Origin: Lineus longissimus
Taxonomy: Eukaryota > Nemertea > Pilidiophora > Heteronemertea > Lineidae
DNA length: 64,000 bases
Direction of reading: 5' to 3'
NCBI RefSeq assembly: GCF_910592395.1
Contig: NC_088318.1
Coordinates: 3,658,001 to 3,722,000 of the forward strand
Of this stretch, positions 27,501 to 39,500 are shown in pieces. The notes under the pieces were generated by a model, which was given only the letters and a program-made list of their open reading frames with translations, made no database searches and was not told where the DNA came from. The stretch's first letter is position 1. Each line of letters opens with the position of its first letter. Made by a program: the position numbers and the translations under genes.

Positions 27501-30500
27501 CGTCAGCTCCTGATTTGAAGATAAAGTCATCTGTCTTTCGGCGCTATTGTTTGTCTCAATTAAGCTGGTTGAGTCCGCAGGTTTCCTCACGCAGGCACTA
27601 AGATCTTCTGCATTACGGTCGCCAGCCTTGGGCATCTCCCCAAGATGTGCTTCACTGCCATGAGAATAGAAATTCGTATCCTTTGTGTTATAGTCATTTC
27701 GTACAAAGGGGTTTGTAGGAACCTCACTTTCCGGAAGATAGTTACTCCATCGCGTTTGATTTCAAAATGTTCACTTCGTGAGGGAGACGACGTTATTAAA
27801 TATTTTACCGAATAACTTGTGATTTTGTTTCGACGAGGTCGGGAAGTTTTAAAAGATGGCCATAGACCCCGTGTTATATTCACCATCAATAAAGATCGCA
27901 CCAGAAGAGCTGTCTGTCTTACTCCAAATTGTGACTCTGTTAACTGAGTTTACCAATAAGTACATCTTGGGCGTCGTCATCATCCTCGGCATTGGTGGAA
28001 ACATTCTCTCGATTGTCGTTTTCTGGCGATGTCGGCGAAAGGATCAGGTGACTGTGGCATACTTGGCGCCCCTGGCGGTTGCTGATTTGACGACTTTAGT
28101 CTGGGGAGCGTACTCGTGGGTTATGAGTGGAATACTTGGCAAATCAACTGGACATTTCTTCAGTGGACCAATGGCTATGTCCATGGAGGCGCATGTCCTG
28201 TGCAAGTTCCTTCGATACCAACATCGCGTCTCTTCATGCATCTCATCATATCTTATCGTGATGTTCTCTTTAGAAAGATGTATTGGGGTCTGGTTCCCGA
28301 TAAGGATTCACATTCTCATGACGAAAAGTAGACGTCGATTTCTGATCGGTTGCATGACGCTTACAATGGCATTAGTTAATATCCCCATCTTAGAATATTC
28401 TCAAGTTTATCATTGGAGTGGTAAGGAAAACATCGGATGTTTTTTCTTCGTCCCCTACTTCACCAACCAACAGAAATTCTTACTCATAACAATATATGAC
28501 AATATACTACCATTCGCAGTGCCGTGTAGTATCATTCTAGTACTTAATATATTTATAATATTCGGCGTCTGGTCGGCACGAAAGAAAGTAGCTGCAAAGG
28601 CTAGCGTAAATACAGCTGGAGTCAATAGTTCAATCAGCCTTCTCTTTGTCAGTATGTTTTATCTAGTCTCCACCCTCCCTTACATAATAGTATGGGGCAT
28701 CGCTAACTATTTCAACTATATCGCCCAAGGTGGGGGATTTCGTGGATGGTCTACGGAAAGGCAAATGTCAATAATAATGGTCGGTTTGTTTACCACGTCA
28801 TTTTCAATGATTAACTTTTCTTTTAACTTTATGATCTATGCTAGTTCACTCACGATCTTTCGGAATGAGTTGAGGTACATGATTGGATGTAAGGGGGGAA
28901 GCAAGCAAAAATCATAGTGTATAAATCACTCGCAAGTCAATGAATCAAACTCAACCATTTGAGCGGCGTCATCTTCGCTGTCATCTCGGGAACGTTCGGA
29001 GATTTTCGGAAGTTCGTCTGAAGTAGTGTTCGGGAATTCCCGTAAGGTCGATAATAACGGCTGGACTCCACACAGAAGAGGCCATTAAACGCACGAAAAT
29101 AGCATATTGTGGGATTTTATGCACCGAAATGGAACATGTAGTATTAGTGGCGTTGGAATACAATTTCAAGTATGGCGAAACATGTACACAGGAGGTTTAA
29201 CCACCCAAACCATCACCTTGCCCACCGAAAGTGTGACTCCTTTCAATACGCTGGATGGAAACTGTAAGAGACCTCGTTCGAGTAGCAAGATGGAAACTGT
29301 GAGAGATCTCGTGCGAGTAGCATGCATGATGGAAACTCTGAATGATCTCGTTCGAGTAGCAAAATGGAAAATGTGAGAGACCTCGTTCGAGTAGCAAGAT
29401 GGAAACTTTGAGAGATCTCGTTCGAGTGTAGCAAGATGGAAACTGTGAGAGATCTCGGGCGAGTAGCATGATGGAAACTCTGAATGATATTGTTCGAGGA
29501 GCAAAATGGAAACTGTGAGAGCTCGTTTCGAGTAGTACGATGGAAACTGTGAGAGATCGTGTTCGAGTAGCAAGATGGAAACTGAGAGTGATCGCGTTCG
29601 AGTAGCAAGATGGAAACTGAGAGTGATCGCGTTCGAGTAGCAAGGTGGAAACTGAGAGAGATCGCGTTCGAGTAGCAAGATGGAAACTGTGAGAGCTCTC
29701 GTTCGAGTATCGAATTGGAAACTGTGAAAATGTGACCGTGACTGATTCAGAGATAAGAGGGGGTGCGAGTCCTGGTTGGTTTTTTGAGAGAAAGCCTGAA
29801 TTGTACAGGACATGTTAGGCGCCTTTCAAAAAATGGCTCCAGGAGCATAAACACGCCTGACTTATTTTCTCATCAGATACCTTTAAGGGTTTTTCAACCA
29901 AAATAACTATGCACCCACTGCAAGTTTTTCAGAGAAATGAAAAATATCTTGGGAGTTTTTGAGATTGAGGAAAACCTCAACTACTTTTCGTGACCCTGAA
30001 AACCTCTGCAGGGTGCATAAATGTAAGAAGCTGAAAAACCCGAGAAAGTTTTTCAAAAGCTCACAAACCTTTATTAGAGTGTGCGGGGAACAAAGGATTA
30101 TGTGCCGTTAATTTCTGAGCTACTAACAGTGGTCTCTATAGAACCGTTGCCATACAATAGGGGCGGACACACTTTCGAGGGGAACATTTAAGACTACTAC
30201 ACCGCGTGTTCGCAACCAATGGAAAAGGCGAATTCACTGTCAGTGCTAGAATAAATTTGATCGGACAGCAAGCATTTGTTCCCGTTTCTTTGAAAAAACT
30301 ACTTTCTAAGGTCAGCACTGAGCAAGTCCTTCAATGGTTTCTTGACGCTACTCTGATTTAACCGACCATGTTTTCTATCGAATCAACTGATCAAATAAAC
30401 TGACCCAACACAGAGGCATAGCGATCGAAAGTGGACAGTTGATTTAGTCCGCGTGATGGGACAAGTCAACCGACCTAGCGCCAATTGGTCGATGATCTAC

Positions 30501-33500
30501 CGGAAGAGCTGATTATCTCATTGTCCGACTGACGATGTGAACTACATGTATATAAAACTCTATATTTGTCCATTTTCGAGCAATTCCGAGACTGCAGTTT
30601 GGCCTTTGGAATCACCTATCTAATCTATAATAAAATTCGGAGTTGGCCATGGACAACTGAGGTACCGATTTCAGCTTACTCCTTTGGTCGAATGACGTGA
30701 TTTTTCCACTGTGAGTTACCGTCATTGCCATCTTGCGGCTGCACCACCGAAACCAAGAATATTTGGGGATCTTCTCGAGTTTTTAAGTGTTTTTTGCTCA
30801 GATATTGGTGATTTTGTGACAACTCCATTTGACATGGTAAACCACCCCGTGTTCATTTCCGAGTCAGCCGTGGATCGCGCATCTATATCTGTCTTCGGTC
30901 ATTTGGATGTGTGTTCGGTGAGAAGTCTCGGGGAGTGCGACAATCAGCAGACCTTGGGCTAACTTGACGTCTCGGGGTAGTGGCAGTGGGTGTTCAAAGA
31001 AATACTCAATTGACAATGCCCGTACCAGTACAACCCGTCCGTAGGACGGATACCAACTAGTATAGGTAAATAGTAAGGTCCGTGAGTCAAGTCCTTTTTC
31101 CAGGTTATTTCTTACGTCATTGCAAGTTTGTCAGTTTCCTTTCAGATATAAGAACTTACTTTTAGACAAGTGTAGTGCTCGGAAGTGCTTCTCAGCAGTT
31201 ATATGTATGTGTAGATGAGATGCACTCAAAACTGAACTCGACTTTAACGTATTGGTAACATGAAATTCAAAAAACAGTAAGACCAGTGCTTGCTCGTCCT
31301 GTCGTTTGTCTGGATGTGTTTGATTGACATGTCACTTTCAATATCGGCATGTAAGAGGTATGAGATATTTTCTTAGAAGTTGTACGCAAACGTTTTTACA
31401 CCCAAGACACCGGATACGTATAGCGTGCATGACGAGATAAATAACATTGTTCAAAATCCAATTCATTTTGAAAGATATTCTCAAGTTCTTTGTCAAATAT
31501 CGCATGTCGAATACCATCACGCAATTCCCATGCCGATCTACCAGCATTGTGCGTATTATCCATCCTTCGTGAAAGGAGGAGACTCAGTTAATGATTGACG
31601 TTCACAGCCGGTAAGTCGGCATGCGCAATTCTATGGAACACCAAAGAAAGAATCAATTTTTATGAAGAGCCAGGCAAAATTAAACGAATGCAATACCGGT
31701 GTGATCTTTTTTATTTCCTATAGTCTACGTCCGCCATTATCGACCAGGTCACCATGGCTTGGGTCACGTTATAGATCAATCAAACAATTTATCATTGTCC
31801 AATAATGAGAACTAATTCTGAAATGGTGTATTCATTGCAATGGATGATAGATTAACTCAGGGGTACAAACCAATGAAAGGTTTCCAATAGCTTTTTTAGC
31901 AGTGGTACTCAACCGAATACATCATGATATAAACTTTTTAACTTCAATGACAATGGCAAGTGGAACTATGAAAGAAATGGCTTGAGAAATTTAAAGCCCA
32001 GACGTTAAGAGAGGAATGAATCACCAAGCATAAAAGAGCTTGTGACTGGGCAATGCAATTTTGTGTCAGAGGAGGTGATGTCAAAATATATCACCGGAAA
32101 AGAAAAAAGCTTATCATCATTTAATACATTAGCTAAGTTTTCCCCACAATACATTGTACATATTACACTAAAAAACTCTGGAAGAAGGAGAACATAAATA
32201 GAACGTCTAATTATTGCTTTCAACATTGGCGCCAAGAATAACGCCACTTGGAAAAGACAGATATATCATGCCCAGCGTCATTCGCTCAGATGGTCTGTTG
32301 CCATCTCTGGTTTAGCATGTCATTTTTATTGACACACATCGTCACGTCGATCAGAAATGTCTGCTGTCTCCTATACACAAAACTATAGTTTTAACTTTCC
32401 AACGGGTCTTAGATGAGGAAATTGCTGATATGTCTCTTTCTCAATTAACCGTATCGCCCGAAGAGCTTTCGTTCTTTCAAATAATCCGTTTGGTCACGGA
32501 GTTCACCAATAAGTACATCATGGGCGTCGTCATCATCCTAGGTATTGGTGGTAACATTCTCTCGATTGTCGTTTTCTGGATATGTCGGGGAAAGGACCTC
32601 GTGACGGTGACATACCTAACTCCCCTGGCCGCTGCGGACCTGGCCACCCTACTCTATGGGGCGTACTCGTGGATAGTGAGCGGAATCCTCGGCAAGACCA
32701 GTGGTAACTTCTTTACAGATGCACCCTTTTCAACTCTGCCCCTAATCCTGTGCAAGGTGATTGGATATCAAAATCGGGTCTGCGTGAACGTGTCCTCATA
32801 TCTGATTGTAATGTTCTCCTTAGAAAGATGTATCGGGGTATGGTTCCCGATAAGGATTCACATTCTCATGACGAAACGAAGACGGCGAATTTTGATCGGA
32901 GTAGTAGTTGTAATAATTCTTGTCTTAAATACCCCAATTTTGATATATTTTCGAATAATCTACTGGGCTGGAACAGAAAATCTGGACTGTTTCTTCGACG
33001 TACCACACTTTAATAACGAGGAAAGGTACATACTAACACAAGTAACTGAAATATTTATTCCGTACATGCTGCCGTGCGGGTTGATTCTTATGCTCAATAT
33101 CCTTATCATCATTGGAGTCTCGTCAGCCCGAAAGGGAACATCAGCAAAACCAGTCGTAAACAAAGATGGTAAAAATAGTTTACTAAGCCTTCTTTTTGTC
33201 AGCTCACTGTATCTTATTACTATCCTGCCATTCGTAGTAGTATGGAGTATCTCCAATCATTTCCTCTATCTTGCTGCCGGTGGTGGATTTGTCGGTTGGT
33301 CTTCAGCAGAGGTGGAATCTCTCATGATGTTGGGGTTGTTCACCACCTCGTTCTCAATGATGAACTACTGCTTTAACTTCTTGATCTATTCTTGTTCATT
33401 GAAGATTTTCCAGGATGAGTTGAGACGATTGGTGTGTCTGTGTATCGGCAAGCAACACTGATCCAATTGAGTAGTTCGGGCGGTTTACATGGATTCGGGA

Positions 33501-36500
33501 ATGGTTTACGGGATCGATTATCAGGTGATTAGGAGCCACGGTATAGTGTAGTGGCTCGGGTCTCTCACAAGCGGTCATGAGGACCCTGGTTAACCCCCAC
33601 TGTTGGCGTGATACTTTCAGCAGGTCTCTTTGCCTTGCATGCATTATTCGATGTCTTGCCACAAATGTATGAATCACTTCGGGGTAGCAGTAGAAGAAAG
33701 GCAGGTGGTCCAATGTGACTGTAACTGATTACTCGAGATAACTGTTGGCGGATTGCCCCTAACATGAGCCTAATGTTTATTAGAAATATTGACAGAGACC
33801 GACCGGTGATGATCTGTCCGACGATCCCTGGCGCCCAACAACTTCTCATTGTACAAATGCTTATGGTTCTTTTTTAGCTTCGTACCGTGTTGAAGAAAAT
33901 AATGAGCTAGATCTATCGCCCCCATTCCCTCTCCAAAAAGGGTTATTATCATATAGGTTAACACATTAGCAACATTTTATATTATGACTTGTCGCCCTGT
34001 GATAAGGATGCATCAACAACTTATAAGGTATAAATAGAAAGTCTATTTATTACATTCAACATTAACGCCAAGAATAACGCCACTTGGAAATATACAAGAT
34101 ATATTTATATTGCCCAGCATCATTCGCTCGGATCACTGGTTTGGATTGTCATTTCTGTTACCACACATCGTGACGTCGATCAGTTAATGCTTCAGTCTAC
34201 ACCAGACTAGTCTTCACTCTCCAAAGGGAGGCAGGACACTTATATATGATGAAATGCTTTCTATGTCTCCTTCTCCGTCACCCATATCACCCAAGGACCT
34301 TTCGTCTTTACTTGAACTCATCCGTTTGGTCACGGAGTTCACCAATAAGTACATCATGGGCGGCGTCATCATCCTCGGTATTGGTGGGAACATTCTCTCT
34401 ATCGCCGTTTTCTGGAGATGTCGGGGAAAGGACCTCGTGACGGTGACATACCTAGCTCCCCTGGCCGCCGCAGACCTGGCTACCCTACTCTATGGGGCGT
34501 ACTCGTGGATAGTGAGCGGAATCCTCGGCAAGACCAGTGGTAACTTCTTTACAGATGCACCCTTTTCAACTCTGCCCCTAATCCTGTGCAAGGTGATTGG
34601 ATATCAAAATCGGGTCTGCGTGAACGTGTCCTCATATCTGATTGTAATGTTCTCCTTAGAAAGATGTATCGGAGTCTGGTTCCCGATAAGGATTCACATT
34701 CTCATGACGAAACGAAGACGGCGAATTCTGATCGGAGTATTAGTTGTAATAATTCTTATCTTAAATACCCCAACTTTGATATATTTTCGAATAATCTACT
34801 GGGCTGGAACAAAAAATCTTGACTGCTTCTTCGACGTACCACACTTTAATAACGAGGAAAGGTACATACTTACGCAAGCTAGTGAAATAATCATTCCGTA
34901 CATGCTGCCGTGTGTGTTGATTCTGGTGCTCAATATCCTTATCATCATCGGAGTCTCGTCAGCCCGAAAGGGAACATCAGCAAAACCAGTCGTTAACAAA
35001 GATGGTAAAAATAGTTTACTAAGCCTTCTTTTTGTCAGCTTACTGTATCTTATCACCATCCTGCCTTTCGTAGTCATATGGAGCATCTCCGACTATTTCA
35101 ACTATATTGCTGCGGGTGGTGGATTTGTCGGTTGGTCTTCAGCAGAGGTGGAATCTCTCATGATGTTGGGGTTGTTCACCACCTCGTTCTCAATGATGAA
35201 CTACTGCTTTAACTTCTTGATCTATTCTTGTTCACTGAAGATTTTCCAGGATGAGTTGAGACGATCGGTGTGTCTGGGTATTGGCAAGCAACACTGATCG
35301 GTTCGTTTAAAACTGATGGATCAGGAAGTTCCTTTTTGAGGTATGCCAATGGACTCAGAAATGGTATACGCCATCAACAAAACCAGGTTGCAAAGATCAG
35401 ACGGTTATTTGGTGATGAGGAGCCACGGTATACTGTAGTGGCTCGGGTGTCTGTCTAGAGGTCATGCTGTCCCTGGTTTAACCCCACTGTCAGCGTGATA
35501 CTTTCAGCAGGACTTTTTGCCTTGCATGAATTATTATTTACCTTACCCCACGTGCTCCGTATGAATTGGTGCCGGTGAAGAAGATGGTCCAATGTTGCCC
35601 TTAACTGATTACACGAGATAACTGCTAGCGAATTGGTTTATTCCTGTTTCGCCTATTCCTGTTTCGCCTATTCCTGTTTCGCCTACAAAATTCCTGTTTC
35701 GCCTATTCCTGATTCGCCTATTCCTGTTCCGCCTATTCCTGTTCCGCCTATTCCTTTTTCGCCTATTTCCTGTTTGGCCTATTTCCTGTTTGGCCTATTT
35801 CCTGTTTCGCCTATTCCTGTTTCGCCTACTTTCCAGTACCCCTACAATAAATCGACTCTCCCACGGGGAACCTTAGGGATGCATGTCCATTTTATGGGGA
35901 AAATGTGAGGGGACAATTGGATGATGTTTAGGTGAACCGATGTTAACGATGTGATGACAATTTGACTAATCAAATGCCATCAACTTTGTTAACAAACCAT
36001 GCCATGACCGTTTTGAAAGAGTCACCTTGAAAGCGGGGACAGTCCGGGACTTATTTGACCATAGGACCATAGGACCATACTGACACACAGTAAAAACTAA
36101 TAGATTAAGTAGAGTAAAGCAGTCGTTTATTTTGTTTATTTGTTTATGAAAACTGAATTCATGAGTTTTTGATAAAAATACATAATATTGTACATTCTCA
36201 TAATTATCAAATTATCAAAATCAGCTGTAAAACCCATGTCATAACATACATGTAGGTACAGCACATATAAAGTCAAACAAGGTGGAAAATACATATCATG
36301 ATATTATGTCAGACAAGGTAACTGATGGCATCAACGTAACTCATTATGTCCCTCTCTCCATTGACGTATTGTTCTTTGAGGCGTAACATGCGTTCGTCAA
36401 CGCGTACATATGTGGCTCTCCTCGGTTTTGGTCGGCCGCCGGCTTCGAGTCTCTGAATCTCTGACCTTTGAAACATTTCTTCTCGTTTGAGGAAGCGAAC

Positions 36501-39500
36501 TAGTTCGTAGAGGTTCGGGTGAGCATGGCCGGTGTACGTATTAATCTTGTGGTGCCACCCCTCCACAGCATTGATTGTTCGTGGTTGATGAAGCCTGTCA
36601 TAATGATTCCATAGAGTTCGGTCGAATCTTGCATCCATGTCGTCTATCCAATTCGCCGTAACGTAGTCATTGAAAGCAGCAGCCTGTAGGATGGCGGGTG
36701 CTTCGTTCATCGTCGTCATCCACACTTCGTCAAGGCGGTATTGATTCCTTAAGTAAGGGACGGTTCATATTCCTACGTCTGTGGGGAGGTTAGCAATACA
36801 TTTGAATAGGCGAAACAGGAATAGGCGAAACAGGAATTAGGCGAAACAGGAATAGGCGAAACAGGAAATAGGCGAAACAGGAATAGGCGAAACAGGAAAT
36901 AGGCGAAACAGGAAATAGGCGAAACAGGAATAGGCGAAACAAGAATAGGCGAAACAGGAATAGGCGAAACAGGAATACACCAGCGAATTACCCCAGACAT
37001 GAGCCTAATGGTAATTAGAAATATTGACAGTGACCGTGATGACTATGTCCGACGACTCCCCGGCGCCGAGCAACTCTTCATTGTACAATTGTATATTGTT
37101 TTTACTTAAAAGTAGTTATGCCGTGTTGGAAAAGAATTTGCTCGATCTATATCGGCCTGAATTCTTCGAAGTAAGGGGCAAAATAATGGATAATGGATCC
37201 AATGGATCTGCTTGAAGAATGCCTATTTGGGAGATCATCTCATGGCTCGATCAGTACAGTGGTTCTCAAGGGCAGCCTAGGAGGCTTTCACACACAATCG
37301 GTCAATTCAGCCCCTGGTTGGTAAATAACAAAAAGCCTCAAACCAGCAGTTGACGAAGCCCCAGAAAACCATGCAAGTGTGCGCAGCTTGCGAGGTGTTC
37401 AAACATACAATTTCGCACGATTCTCAATTTATGGTATTCCATGTACTGCATCTTTATTTTGATATAAATGTTGAAGCGATTTATGAATATTTGATTAAAT
37501 GTACATGCCACTATTGAAAATGGGAAGAATGAATATCTCATTCGGGTTAAACAATAACGAAATAGCAAAAGTATGCGAAGTGGGGCCGATTCACTCAATA
37601 GCTGCTCAATTCCTTCGAAAAAAAGAAGTAAATGAATAAAAAGACGATTTGATATGGCAAATGTCCAAAAAGATCTTTGAGAAGCGCCAGAAGTTGTCCA
37701 CGGTATATAGAAGTTTTCTGCTTTGCATTCACTCACGATAGCTATGCGCTATATTCTCATTTCGAAAGCATGCCGAACTGATAGAATAAGATGTATTCCT
37801 TATTGGAGGGAGGCAAAAAAGCAACGCAACTATAATCCCAAGATTCAGGATTCTAAATCAAACAAGCAGTATGTGTAAGCCTGTCATGTCTTGCAGTCCA
37901 AAGCGTCCCGCAAACGATCGAGCAATCCCGATTTCGCTATAGGCTGCCGCTCTGCCGGTTTACGGCCAGTGAGATAACTGTCATGATTAGTCCGCTGGAG
38001 TAAGCTCTTTAATTATTTTCTCCAGCAATTTCCTGTCGAATCACTGATAACACATAAAATATGTGAAATATGTTTCTAATCTATTTGATATTTCCAAATA
38101 GTTTCATTAGTTTGATTTAATAATGCAGTCCAAAAGTTCTATCAGGCAAGCAAAGTTCGAAAATCAATGTATTGATATTGTTTTCCTGCAATTAGTTAAG
38201 TGCCTCCGATAGAATATTAAACGTCCAATCAATCACTTTATAGTGATAATGAGTTCTGTTTGTCCTGTCATTTATGAGGCTCATTCAATTAAAAGCGACT
38301 TTAGCGCCCCGCAAATAAGAAATTTTTGTCGCTTGCTGTAATGTTGGCAGGTCGCTGGAGCAAAAATCTTGCGGCCTACTTTCATTCAGTATTTATGACG
38401 AACATGCCATTTGTTAGGGACACCAGGCACGGTCTTGCTGCTGCATGGGCGAAGTCTGCAATGAAATTTTAATGGCTCTTAATGCTGGCAAAATTGATGT
38501 GGTCATGTTGCTTCTGCTTCCGCTTAATACTCGGCAGGCCGCCATTTGTCGTATTTCGCCGAGGTGGTGGTTGTACGCTGCGGGGCCTTCAATGGCCTGC
38601 CTGTTGCAGACCGGCTTGAAGTTTTGGGCTGACGGACAGTCCCGGACTTACGATTTGAAATTATTCCAGTCCGTAATAGATTGTTGATACTCTTCGATAT
38701 AGGTTGTGATCTGCTCTATTCTTCCTCTCTGACTAGGGTTATATTGGTTTTGTTATTGGATATTACCACTTTTGAACTATAGTATCTTGCAAGATTAGTA
38801 TCTTCTGCCCGTACTTATTGAAAACGGTCGATGACCGTTTCGCAGTAGTCGTCTGACACGAAAAACCTTTGTTATTAAAAAAGGTTTATCCATGAGACTG
38901 TTGAACCGTCAATGATATCAAAATTAATTAGAAGGCACTGTGACATGGCACAAAAAAATTCCAATAATGATTCTGGTTTGAAAAAGTTATCAATCTCCCT
39001 CAGGTGACGGAGAATTTTGATTATTGTGATAAACTCGACATCAGATAGACATCAATAAGGGATTTCTGTCAATTAATTATAGAATGTGACAAATTCTGCC
39101 CTAGGCTATTTCATCTGACAGACACATCGCATCAGTTTGATAGTGCATCTGCGCGGCTGCAAATCAAACTTTTTCTGTGACCGTGGATGCCATATATAAC
39201 GCGTTCTTTCGTATCAAATTAGAATAAACTCTGTTCCCAGCCGCTGCATATTCACGCCCGTCTTCGTCTCAAAAAGCGTAGTCAACTCTTGCTCTCAAAG
39301 CTTCAACTCTTCATAAACACTGCACTTTTCGTGCATTCACGCGTGCTGTGGCTCTCAAAAGTGTCGAGTGTTCACTCAAACGTGCAGTGTTTCCTGAGGA
39401 AACACTGCACGTTTCGTGTATTCACGCGCGCGGTCTGGCTCTCGAAGCATCAACTCTTTAGAACACACTACACCTTTCGTGTATTCACGCGTGCTGTGGC

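Larger units (their letters stand above)
32190..33850 (+). repeat. GPCR tandem duplication unit A (contains GPCR2)
   Basis: Homologous to 34025-35634 plus 36982-37095. The shared parts include the TATA-like site, the 5' leader (for example CGCCAAGAATAACGCCACTT in both), the coding region, a tRNA-like SINE relic at about 33533-33600 and a 3' flank up to about 33850. Confidence 0.8.
34025..35634 (+). repeat. GPCR tandem duplication unit B (contains GPCR3; continues at 36982)
   Basis: Second copy of the unit described at 32190-33850. It is interrupted at 35634 by the MULE-type element and resumes at 36982-37095 (GAGCCTAATG, TTAGAAATATTGACAG shared with 33765-33800). Confidence 0.8.

Noticed and set aside
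29166-29813. Minus-strand ORFs of 215, 148 and 121 aa
   Set aside because: Products of a ~36-bp minisatellite; different phases are open over the same DNA.
30711-30962. 83-aa ORF between GPCR1 and GPCR2
   Set aside because: No domain, no homology I can recognise, and ordinary intergenic composition around it.
38445-38687. 80-aa ORF with a reverse-transcriptase-like start
   Set aside because: Only about 20 residues ([16 protein letters not shown]) resemble a LINE motif and the diagnostic following motif is missing, so I mention it only as a weak hint.
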